This document shows positions 1 through 7,864 of a stretch of 64,000 nucleotides of DNA, in pieces (the stretch's first letter is position 1; the number at the start of each line of letters is the position of its first letter). Origin of the DNA: Neptunomonas marina (GTDB taxonomy: Bacteria; Pseudomonadota; Gammaproteobacteria; Pseudomonadales; Balneatricaceae); assembly GCF_004005935.1 (NCBI RefSeq), contig NZ_SACQ01000002.1, forward strand, positions 1 through 64,000, given 5' to 3'. The translations under genes and the position numbers were made by a program. The notes under the pieces were generated by a model, which was given only the letters and a program-made list of their open reading frames with translations, was not told the origin of the DNA and ran no database searches.

Positions 1-341
1 GTAATGAATCATTTGTATCAGCGGACTCGGGTTACCGTGGCGTAGAAAAGAGGACAGAAACAAAGGATAGGAAAGTCGATTGGTTAGTGGCAGAGATGCC
101 TAGCAAGATACGTGCTTGGAAAAAGCATCCCCGTCTCAATAAGCAGCGAATCCGAACGGAATACTTAAAGGCGAGTATCAGAGCGAAAGTTGAGCATCCG
201 TTTAGAATGCTGAAATGTCAGTTTGGGTTCCGCAAGGCCGTCTACAAAGGCCTGTCTAAAAATGATAACAAGCTCGCCGTGCTGTTTGCGCTTGGAAAGA
301 TCCTGCGTGTTGATCAAATGATACGAGCGGCGCGGGGTTAA
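1..341 (+). CDS. IS5-family transposase, C-terminal part (runs off the window)
   Basis: The frame is open from base 3, so the gene starts left of the window. The visible part begins with a segment ending [12 protein letters not shown], which carries the second DDE-region aspartate. It continues to [12 protein letters not shown], which matches the R(3)E(6)K signature of IS4/IS5-type transposases and includes the catalytic Glu. About 113 residues are visible. The C-terminus looks normal. It lies beyond traN, where SXT-type ICEs often carry inserted DNA. Whether the N-terminal half is intact cannot be judged here. Confidence 0.8.
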   Translation, partial: NESFVSADSGYRGVEKRTETKDRKVDWLVAEMPSKIRAWKKHPRLNKQRIRTEYLKASIRAKVEHPFRMLKCQFGFRKAVYKGLSKNDNKLAVLFALGKILRVDQMIRAARG

Positions 342-362
342 TCCGTCAAAATGACGGATTTT
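340..362 (+). terminator. Intrinsic terminator after the transposase
   Basis: A perfect 9-bp stem (340-348 with 352-360, AATCCGTCA/TGACGGATT) with an AAA loop is followed by a short T run. It overlaps the transposase stop codon. Confidence 0.65.
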
Positions 363-488
363 AGCTGCTCAGAGCAGCGTAATAGTGAGAAAACTGGGGC
401 TAATTGGCTCATTTGAAGTATTGTTGGCGTGCGGAGCAAGTCAGACCAAAATTACCTGACTTGTTCGTAGTATCCTTAAGAGGCATTT

Positions 489-1016
489 ATGAATGCGTTT
501 GAAGCAATGATCGAGCTAGCTTCACAAGAAAAATGGTGCTGGAATTTAAACTGTTCTACCTGTGGTCAAATTCATTTTCGATTTGGTCTAGTTGAACTAA
601 CTCGGGGTAAACACCCTCTTGAAGATAATTGGTTGGTGAAAAAACAACAAACAAATTACTCAGTTAAAATTGGGCAATTCCCCTATACTTTTACTCCAGA
701 ACAACAGCGTAAAATAGTTGATATCTGCATAACTACCGACCTAGTAAAGATTTCAAAAAACTGCGTATTTCCTGATTGGCTTGGGTATCTTGGTCTAGTA
801 TTAACATTTACAAAAAGTGATCCATTGATATACAAGAAGCTTTGCACAGCCTGGTCAAGTCAACTAGCAAGAATGGTTCGTACGGATTCACTTATTTATA
901 AAAAGCTTAACGATGCAGCATTAGGAGTTTCCGTTTTAGACATCAAAGATCTAGAGCATTGTGAGAATAACATCATTTCTCAACATAAATATTTTTCTAG
1001 GGTTTCTAGTCGCTGA
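489..1016 (+). CDS. Hypothetical protein, ICE cargo next to traN
   Basis: A 175-codon ORF starting with ATG, with AAGAGG about 7 bases upstream. I do not recognise a family. The N-terminal third has two cysteine pairs (CWNLNC and CSTCG) that could bind a metal. A short internal near-repeat is visible: DPLIYKKLCTA and DSLIYKKLNDA, about 25 residues apart. The gene is AT-rich compared with traN, which fits separately acquired cargo. It converges on traN and has no operon partner. The real gene could also be a remnant of something longer. Confidence 0.6.
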   Translation: MNAFEAMIELASQEKWCWNLNCSTCGQIHFRFGLVELTRGKHPLEDNWLVKKQQTNYSVKIGQFPYTFTPEQQRKIVDICITTDLVKISKNCVFPDWLGYLGLVLTFTKSDPLIYKKLCTAWSSQLARMVRTDSLIYKKLNDAALGVSVLDIKDLEHCENNIISQHKYFSRVSSR

Positions 1017-1099
1017 TATTTGCACTTAAAAAATCATATCCGCATCAAGTATTGAAACATCCTAGAAGAAAAATCATAGCAACCACAAAGTGCTAAAAT

Positions 1100-1155
1100 G
1101 GTTACCTTAAGGCGCATTACGCTCATTAAAGTAACCAATATGGAACATTATTGGT
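1100..1155. other. Inverted repeats downstream of traN
   Basis: Two stem candidates lie between the convergent cargo gene and traN: GGTTAC/GTAACC (1100-1105 and 1131-1136) and ACCAATA/TATTGGT (1134-1140 and 1149-1155). They share two bases, so they exclude each other at that point. There is no clear T run, so a terminator role is only a guess. Confidence 0.3.
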
Positions 1156-1178
1156 AAAGCTGTTTTAGATGGATACGC

Positions 1179-4100
1179 TCAATTATTCCCCGAAATTTCT
1201 TCCGTCGCCTCCTGACGCAGTTTCTGAGCATCCATTCCGTTTAGCCTTTCAATAGCTCTGTCTGCGGCACTTTGACGGTTTCCATCCACGTTTAGCGTAC
1301 TTCCTGAGCCTGTGAGTCGTTCCAGATCCAGTGACGGTACTTCGGGTAGGTTGCCTGTTATTGACAAGATACCTATCCATTCATCCAGATTGACTTGGCT
1401 CCAATCTACCTGGTTTAACTGACTCGCGGTCAAACCTTCACAGTTTGGAGACTTCGCACTGCCCCAGCCAAGGCCCAATTGCGGACGTACTTGCTCCTGA
1501 ATGATCCGTGAAAGCGGCGAAGTAAAGCAGCAATATGATTGCCGCTTCTCAACACAGGCTCCTAAGAACTTAGACTTGCAATAAGAGCCTATATAGTGGC
1601 AACTCTTCAATACCCGCTTGGCGTTCATTTCAAACTCACTCTGCTCACATTTCCAGATAAGTTGAATGAGGATCATGGTGACCGAATAAATCATGTAGGC
1701 CGTCATAACCGTACTCAGAACCGCGCCCGCAGCGCCCCCCAGGGCAAAGTTACCGCCCGAAACGACACCATCGGCTCCAACCGCGCCACCAACGTTACTA
1801 AACAGTGCCGATTGCGCCCCCGAACCAAAGGTCGTACCTACCCATTCAGCCGTCTTGTTGGTCAACACCTGCATAAAGCCAGTCGCAGCTTGCTCCGCTC
1901 CCGCACCAGCAGCCGTTGATGGCCCAGCCCCCATGAGAGAGTCCCATGCAGACACAAAAGGCTCTTTAACCGCACTCCAGGTACTCGTGATTGGTTCCCT
2001 AAGCGTATTCCACGAACCATAGATTGCCGAAGACGGATTCATGGCCATGACTGCCGTATCAAGTTTGTTAACCGCCACTATCATTGTGATGTAATCTGAT
2101 AACGACACGCCACTTGGCTTTTCACAGCAATCCACTATGCCGCCAACGGCTTTTTTGCACTGGCCTGCATTACCTTTAAAAACCGTACACTCGACGCTAT
2201 CTTGGCCATCAGCGCCCGTGCATGACATATCATTGGTCATAAACTGCGCCGCATTAAGCATTGCAGCGGCTTCTGCAAAATTAGCCTGCTTGATTGACTC
2301 TGGCTCTAGACAATCAGTGCCCATACAGCGAACTGGCCCCTCACAGTTGTATTGAGTTTCCATTCGAGCGTTTTGCACTTCAACGCTTTGTCCGCAGTCA
2401 TACACCAAACTTTGGATATAACAGAAGCCTTCATGACCAGCCCCGCCTTCAGTGCATTCGGTTCTGACATACTGACAGGCCGGGTTTTGCTCTAGCGCGG
2501 CACACGTATTGGTGGTCGTATTTTGTCCGTTATTGACGATGGTTTGTGTATTACCATTGGCATCTACCCAGCTATCTGAGCTGCCCATGTTGAACTCTGG
2601 ATGAGCAGTCGAAGCATTGTAGGTCGCTCTTGCCCTCCAGCATGAGAGCCCCAGTCCATCAGAGCTGCCACGACTGGTTAAATGAGCAGGAGAAGAAACA
2701 ACAGCCGGATAAAGACTTCCAAGATTGGCCAACTCGCTACTACCAGCCGTTAACCCGTCGATTCGTTTTGTGCTCGTATCCAAACACTGCCACTGCACCG
2801 CAGTGAACTGATCCGTTTGCATCAAGCATTGGTCTATGCCCGGATCACTTGATTGATGAACAACGTCTTGCTTTAAGTATTTGCCAGAGAAGGTCAAGGA
2901 AGCACTCAGTTTCGCAGGAGCCAAACACTTCTGAACTTCTCGGCTGCAAGTATCGAAATCGACTTTGTTCCAGCCGGACTCACATCTGGAACGCGTGACT
3001 TCCTGCGGTTCATGCCACGAAATAATCGACCCATTAACGACCTTGCACAATGAGCCAACCAAGGTTCCTTTTGGACAGGTCATTTCAGGGTATTTAATGG
3101 ACGGTTTCGTCTCTGTGACCGTCTCCTTGTTGCCCGTCAATGAGAGTGTCGTTTTCCAGCCATTTGCCTTGGACGGCGACTCGGTGATTTTTATCTCAGT
3201 ATTTTGATTATCAAACACTCTCAGCGTCGCGTTTGCAGTTTGCATAGTGCTGCTGTGCTGTGGAACAAAGCTGAGCGTTTCAGAGCTAAAGCAACCGCGC
3301 TCAATAGACCAGCTTTGTTGATGGGTTTCAGCGGATACACGTCGCTCTAACTGACACTGAGTAAGCGTGCTGATCTTCTCGCACACCTGGTAATCCGGTA
3401 CATGCTTGGTTTCAGTAAATGGCATAATCGTCTGAGTAGGCTCACAGGCCTCAAAACTACTCGGCATAAGGTTGGATACCACACACTTTGGATCGCTGGT
3501 TTGCAATCCACAGTCATAGGTATCGGTAAAACGATTGCATTCGCCTTTATCATTGGTTTCGGCACATTCTGACGACATGAATCCACAGGAAGGATTCGCT
3601 TCAAGCACTTGGCAGGCCAGATTTTCAATCCCCTTATAGCTTTCATCATCCACACTGACTTGTACACGCCGACACAAAGGCGATATGCCAGCCACTGGGC
3701 TTGGGGCAAAGTAGGATTCACAAACTGAAACACCATTGACCACCGTACAGCCGTTGGTTGAAGAAGGCTGATCCGTGCATTGAATGCTGTAGTCTGAAAA
3801 CTTCGTCGGGATATCCGCTGCTTGTTCGATACAGGACTGTGGTGACCAACTATCATTCATCACCACCTTGGTTGGATCAAAGCGCACCTTGATGCGTGCA
3901 TAACCCTCACCACTACCCGTTACCGATACGCGAATTTTTACCGGCACTTCTAAACCGGGCTCTACCGCTTTTAGCTTGGCAGTGAGATCGGTATTTGGAT
4001 TGCGCTCCCAACTGGTACTGAGTTCGCAGCGACCTGCCGTTTCTGGTGGAAAGTTATTGTTCGGCCCAGACCAGACTTTCTGATCGCCAAGCCAAACTTG

Positions 4101-4871
4101 CATGTAGTCATCCCATTTGGCGTACTCAAGAACGGCTGAGGTAATCGCATCGGGATTCACAACTTTGAGTGTGATGGCCTGTTCAAACACCTTACAACGG
4201 CCACTCCAGTAGTTGTCGCCAATTCGTCCTATCCAAACTTCAAGACACCCCTCACCACAAGAGCGAAGGTTCATCGGCCCTGAAACATGCTCAATGATGC
4301 CTGCCGTGTAATCGTGAGTAATAGTGCAGCTGTTAACCGCTGTATTGAGCCTGTCACATTGCTGGTAATTTGGGCTGCCTTCACCTTGAGACTCACAGCC
4401 GGGGAAGCTTTGGGTTAATAAATTGGGGTCAGTTTGAACCGCATCAGTTAATGCCCAAAGCGGATCATTGACCATATCTGGCCGAGACCTGTCTTTGATT
4501 TGCTGGAGCGAGCGAAACGCCTCACCCGTAGCGCCACTTTCGGATGCCATGCTCTCTTGGCGCTGCGTCCCCAATTGATTCATGCTGGCATCAGAACCAT
4601 AAACGCCCGTTAAGACATCCAATGAGCCCTGATCCATACCAGGGAAAAGCTCTTGCAAGTTAATTGTCTCATTTCCACTGCCATTCGGCACCGACAATGT
4701 ATTGCCATTGAGTGCTGGCATCGTCCAGTTTTGCAGTAATTGCTTACCTTCTTGTTGTCCGCTTAGGCCGGATTGGCGCTGCACATCAGCGGCCACACCA
4801 TGTAAGGGCAAGCACGCCATAGTGATTGATAAAATACCCGCTAACACTCGGGTAAAAAGTGTTGGTTTCAT
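1179..4871 (-). CDS. traN: TraN, outer-membrane mating-pair stabilisation protein
   Basis: A 1,230-residue, very cysteine-rich protein with an N-terminal signal peptide (hydrophobic stretch to about residue 28, ending VAA-DV). F-type TraN proteins sit in the outer membrane of the donor and stabilise mating pairs. SXT-type TraN is about twice the length of F TraN, and this one fits. Two parallel blocks are visible (C-x-V-x-E-C-x-E-x-N-D-x-G-E-C and C-x-Y-V-R-T-E-C-T-E-G), suggesting an internal duplication. A hydrophobic segment lies near residues 1060-1090. It is the last gene of the traC-trbI-peptidase-traW-traU-traN run and starts 2 bases after traU ends. Confidence 0.93.
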   Translation of the reverse strand: MKPTLFTRVLAGILSITMACLPLHGVAADVQRQSGLSGQQEGKQLLQNWTMPALNGNTLSVPNGSGNETINLQELFPGMDQGSLDVLTGVYGSDASMNQLGTQRQESMASESGATGEAFRSLQQIKDRSRPDMVNDPLWALTDAVQTDPNLLTQSFPGCESQGEGSPNYQQCDRLNTAVNSCTITHDYTAGIIEHVSGPMNLRSCGEGCLEVWIGRIGDNYWSGRCKVFEQAITLKVVNPDAITSAVLEYAKWDDYMQVWLGDQKVWSGPNNNFPPETAGRCELSTSWERNPNTDLTAKLKAVEPGLEVPVKIRVSVTGSGEGYARIKVRFDPTKVVMNDSWSPQSCIEQAADIPTKFSDYSIQCTDQPSSTNGCTVVNGVSVCESYFAPSPVAGISPLCRRVQVSVDDESYKGIENLACQVLEANPSCGFMSSECAETNDKGECNRFTDTYDCGLQTSDPKCVVSNLMPSSFEACEPTQTIMPFTETKHVPDYQVCEKISTLTQCQLERRVSAETHQQSWSIERGCFSSETLSFVPQHSSTMQTANATLRVFDNQNTEIKITESPSKANGWKTTLSLTGNKETVTETKPSIKYPEMTCPKGTLVGSLCKVVNGSIISWHEPQEVTRSRCESGWNKVDFDTCSREVQKCLAPAKLSASLTFSGKYLKQDVVHQSSDPGIDQCLMQTDQFTAVQWQCLDTSTKRIDGLTAGSSELANLGSLYPAVVSSPAHLTSRGSSDGLGLSCWRARATYNASTAHPEFNMGSSDSWVDANGNTQTIVNNGQNTTTNTCAALEQNPACQYVRTECTEGGAGHEGFCYIQSLVYDCGQSVEVQNARMETQYNCEGPVRCMGTDCLEPESIKQANFAEAAAMLNAAQFMTNDMSCTGADGQDSVECTVFKGNAGQCKKAVGGIVDCCEKPSGVSLSDYITMIVAVNKLDTAVMAMNPSSAIYGSWNTLREPITSTWSAVKEPFVSAWDSLMGAGPSTAAGAGAEQAATGFMQVLTNKTAEWVGTTFGSGAQSALFSNVGGAVGADGVVSGGNFALGGAAGAVLSTVMTAYMIYSVTMILIQLIWKCEQSEFEMNAKRVLKSCHYIGSYCKSKFLGACVEKRQSYCCFTSPLSRIIQEQVRPQLGLGWGSAKSPNCEGLTASQLNQVDWSQVNLDEWIGILSITGNLPEVPSLDLERLTGSGSTLNVDGNRQSAADRAIERLNGMDAQKLRQEATEEISGNN

Positions 4872-4873
4872 AG

Positions 4874-5902
4874 TTAACCTCCCGAGTTACAGCAGTCTTG
4901 CCAGCGCCACAAAATGTAGAGCGCATCTTCACCGGCACCGGGGATCGTTCGCCACTCTCCCCATTTCATGGTGCTTTCACCGATGACATGCGCACTTTCA
5001 GTTTCCGGTACAGGGAAGAACATACTCATCTTGTATTGGGATTTCGGCAGCATGGGTTCGATAACAGATCGGCATAGCGCACTGTTCCCCATTGTTCGCC
5101 TAGCAAGACCACGCCTGTGTTGAGCCGCGATTGCTCGCGCCGCTAAGTGGCTGGTGTTTTCTGCTAATGAGCCAAAGGCTAAGGTGTGGCCAGATAAGGG
5201 ATAGAGATGGCCCCAACTGCCAGCACACCAAAACAACTGGTCGATGGGTTTACCAAGCGTTGATGAAGCAGCGTCAGCGGTACAAGCAGATATAGCCAAT
5301 GGATTGGCAACGGCAGCCGCTTCAGGCTGAGTAAAAAAGGCCAGTTCATCGTTCAGCCACGTTGGGTCCAATTCCGACAAATACATCAAGTCAAAGTCCA
5401 TGTAACCATCGGCATTGCAATTGCCATCCATGAACAAATCGAGCATGACCAAAAGCGGAAAGGCGTAATAATGGTAATGGTAGAAAGCGAGATCACCGGT
5501 ATCGTATTCACCCTCGCCATGACCACCTTGCAGTCGCCTGTCACCTAACGGTAAACGAATCCCTCCCAGGGAAGGCGAGCAACCCGGCGTTCTGACCAGT
5601 TCAATTAAACGCGCTGGCTCCCACATGCTGGTAACAATACCTGGCCTTGGAACGCCTAAGTTATCTTCACATAAGCAAAATGACTTGTTTGATGCGCCGC
5701 TTGGGACACTGCCAGAGCCAAGAGGAAGACCCGCAACTCGGATAGGAAAAATGCATGACCAGCAAACATCCGTCAGCAACTTACCCGACAATAAACCCGC
5801 GTCTGGGCAGGTCAGTTCGGCTTTTGCAGGAATAGATGCGCCTAGGACAAATATGACAACGAGAGTTCTCAAAAGACGATACGTATTATTGAGCTTTTTC
5901 AT
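4874..5902 (-). CDS. traU: TraU, conjugative pilus/mating-pair assembly protein
   Basis: TraU-family periplasmic protein of F-type type IV secretion systems, needed for DNA transfer more than for pilus growth. It has a signal peptide (MKKLNNTYRLLRTLVVIFVL... ending AKA) and paired cysteines after it (CWSCIFP, FCLCED, QDCCNSGG), as is usual for TraU, whose disulfides depend on a DsbC. I chose the ATG at 5902 because AAGGAG lies 8 bases upstream; an upstream TTG at 5908 is also open. It overlaps the end of traW. Confidence 0.93.
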   Translation of the reverse strand: MKKLNNTYRLLRTLVVIFVLGASIPAKAELTCPDAGLLSGKLLTDVCWSCIFPIRVAGLPLGSGSVPSGASNKSFCLCEDNLGVPRPGIVTSMWEPARLIELVRTPGCSPSLGGIRLPLGDRRLQGGHGEGEYDTGDLAFYHYHYYAFPLLVMLDLFMDGNCNADGYMDFDLMYLSELDPTWLNDELAFFTQPEAAAVANPLAISACTADAASSTLGKPIDQLFWCAGSWGHLYPLSGHTLAFGSLAENTSHLAARAIAAQHRRGLARRTMGNSALCRSVIEPMLPKSQYKMSMFFPVPETESAHVIGESTMKWGEWRTIPGAGEDALYILWRWQDCCNSGG

Positions 5903-7013
5903 GAACAAGCTCCTTTGCTGGAATTTCTTCTATTTCAAACGCGAGCCCCTTTGCTTGAACAAACGATGGGGTGACTTGCAGATCAAAGCGCTGCGCTAGC
6001 GAGGTATTGAGAAGGTAAACCGGACTATCCAATGTCTTTTCGAGCGCATTGAGGCGATTCCAGCCTTGGGCACGGTCGAGCTGCGTGGTGATAAGCGTAA
6101 TGCGGCGCAGTGTCCTATCTTGCGTCTCAAGCCAATGCGCTACTGCGTCCACTTCTTCAGCGTTCGACGCATTAAACACAACAAGCTGCTGAGTGAACGG
6201 CAAGGCTTTTAGCGGGTTAATACGCGTTCCTGGTGGGATCAATGTTCGGCCATTGGCATCCAATAGTGGCCGCTGCATGACGATGGTTGGATCAACCATT
6301 CTTATCCGATACTGCGTGGCTTTGGGTAACTCAGTAAATGTTTGGCGAGACCAGAAACGCTCAATGGCTTTTTTCTTTAACGCACTCAGGTCAATCGACT
6401 GTAAACGCTGCATCGCCACTTGCATCAAATCCGGTTCTAAAATCGAATGAATAGGACCGCGTTGACCCAATGAACCGGTATTGCCTGTTTCAATTTGACG
6501 CTGCAACCAGTCCTTGCTGTAAACCCCTAGTGCACTTGCAGTCACCTTGTCATCTTCTATGAGGAAAATGGCAGGCACGCTAGTTACCCGCCAGTGCACA
6601 AAGGCTTTCGGATCGATTCGAACCTGAGGAACAGGATCAAGCCCCGTCATCAGGGTATGCCAATCACGGATAGCCGCCCCCAAGGTCTTTCCTTCAGGAA
6701 TTCCCCGAAACAACACAATAGCGCCGGTAGCACTGGCCTCTTTAAATAGCTGCTTCAGTGAGGCATTTCCCAGTGAAGACGACGCAAAAATCAACCATTC
6801 ATCGTTGTGTTTGAGCGACTCAGGTTGTTCAATCGGTGAAAAAGGCTCGATAAATTCAGATGAACCATCCACAGCACTTTGTAAAATGCTGCGGCTCATT
6901 TCGACGATCTTTTTGTCTTCGTCAGACAAAGGATAAGACTCTTGTGCCCAGGACACTTGAACCCAAGACAATTGAGCAACCAACAAGAATAAGAGACATA
7001 GTATTGTCATCAT
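5886..7013 (-). CDS. traW: TraW with N-terminal TrbC-like domain
   Basis: A periplasmic F-type T4SS assembly protein that combines two families which are separate genes in F. After a signal peptide (MMTILCLLFLLVAQ... ending SWAQ) comes a TrbC_Ftype-like thioredoxin-fold segment (WLIFASSSLGN...VPQVRIDP...VTSVPAIFL). A TraW-type segment follows (MVDPTIVMQRPLLDANGRTL...PPGTRINPL). In F, TraW and TrbC interact, so a fusion makes sense. An AGGAGG lies just upstream of tandem ATGs at 7013/7010. The open frame extends to 7106, but that would overlap the peptidase gene without its own ribosome site. Confidence 0.9.
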   Translation of the reverse strand: MMTILCLLFLLVAQLSWVQVSWAQESYPLSDEDKKIVEMSRSILQSAVDGSSEFIEPFSPIEQPESLKHNDEWLIFASSSLGNASLKQLFKEASATGAIVLFRGIPEGKTLGAAIRDWHTLMTGLDPVPQVRIDPKAFVHWRVTSVPAIFLIEDDKVTASALGVYSKDWLQRQIETGNTGSLGQRGPIHSILEPDLMQVAMQRLQSIDLSALKKKAIERFWSRQTFTELPKATQYRIRMVDPTIVMQRPLLDANGRTLIPPGTRINPLKALPFTQQLVVFNASNAEEVDAVAHWLETQDRTLRRITLITTQLDRAQGWNRLNALEKTLDSPVYLLNTSLAQRFDLQVTPSFVQAKGLAFEIEEIPAKELVHEKAQ

Positions 7014-7020
7014 CCACCTC

Positions 7021-7533
7021 CTACCAAAGCGGCCAAGCGCGACCAACAATCTGCTCGCGCTTAACGGCATTCCAATAGCGGGAGTCAAAACTCGTTGCAG
7101 CCTCACCGGAAAACCAATATTCGTTTTCTTGCAGCGTCAATGAGCGGCTAAATTGTGATTCCGCCACACCAAGACGCTGGGCTAATGCCATGCCGGTAGA
7201 GACTTCAGCACCGTTCACCAGTACATGCTCAGGCGTCACCTTGACTTCATCCCCTGGCATCCCTGTTAGGCGTTTCAGCATCCGAGTACCGTCGTTATAT
7301 AACGGAGCGAGTCCTTTTGAGTGGAAGGCATACAAACCATCCTTAACGGGCTCTTTATTCCATAGGTCAATCAGATACACCGTGGTATCAGGCAGGCAGC
7401 GCTCTTGCTGGGTATCAATACCTATTCGGTAGCGCATCATGGCGTAGGTGCCTACCATGGCCATGATTAACGCAAGAATGGTCAACCGAATGAGATATGG
7501 CCGCCAAGGCATTCTTTTACGGAGTATCTGCAT
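7021..7533 (-). CDS. TraF/TrhF-type signal peptidase (S26 family)
   Basis: A 170-residue protein with one N-terminal membrane helix (about residues 13-32) and an S26-like periplasmic domain. The motif MLKRLTGMPGDEV matches the box holding the catalytic lysine of signal peptidases. The region where the nucleophilic serine is expected reads QQERCLPDTTVYLID, with a cysteine and no clear serine. Peptidases at this position in T4SS operons process pilin or a pilus-related protein. It lies between trbI and traW and overlaps the end of trbI. In SXT-type maps it is usually called traF-like or trhF-like. Confidence 0.8.
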   Translation of the reverse strand: MQILRKRMPWRPYLIRLTILALIMAMVGTYAMMRYRIGIDTQQERCLPDTTVYLIDLWNKEPVKDGLYAFHSKGLAPLYNDGTRMLKRLTGMPGDEVKVTPEHVLVNGAEVSTGMALAQRLGVAESQFSRSLTLQENEYWFSGEAATSFDSRYWNAVKREQIVGRAWPLW

Positions 7534-7864
7534 GAGACACCTCCTTTGAGCCTACTGGCACAAATACGGAATCATCAGCACCCACCACCGCCTGGGCATC
7601 CAGCACGATAAAACCGGCTGCTTTTAGCTTTTCAATTTGCTTATTGGTCTGAAGCAACCTGGATTCGATGTCTTGTTCGCTGGCATTGGGGCCCAGTGAC
7701 AACACCGCCTCCCCAAAATCCACGACTGCAATGGGCGTACTTAACGCCAACTGGCTGTGAATGGGTTCGAGTGTTTTCATTAAGAGCCAGCTGGTCATTA
7801 AACCGCTGCCTGCAATAGACAAAGTAATAGAGGCCATAAATGGCCAAAGCGTGGTCTTATTCAT
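7517..7864 (-). CDS. trbI: TrbI-like inner-membrane protein of the F-type T4SS
   Basis: A 115-residue protein with one N-terminal membrane segment (residues 8-29) and a short periplasmic part (TPIAVVDFGEAVLSLG...). The length, topology and position straight after traC match TrbI of F (order traC-trbI-traW-traU), a pilus outgrowth/retraction factor. The start overlaps the traC stop by a few bases and the end overlaps the peptidase gene, so translation is probably coupled. Confidence 0.72.
   Translation of the reverse strand: MNKTTLWPFMASITLSIAGSGLMTSWLLMKTLEPIHSQLALSTPIAVVDFGEAVLSLGPNASEQDIESRLLQTNKQIEKLKAAGFIVLDAQAVVGADDSVFVPVGSKEVSHADTP

Noticed and set aside
3347-3856. A 169-codon ORF inside traN in another frame
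   Set aside because: It overlaps the conserved, cysteine-rich traN frame and has no family resemblance.
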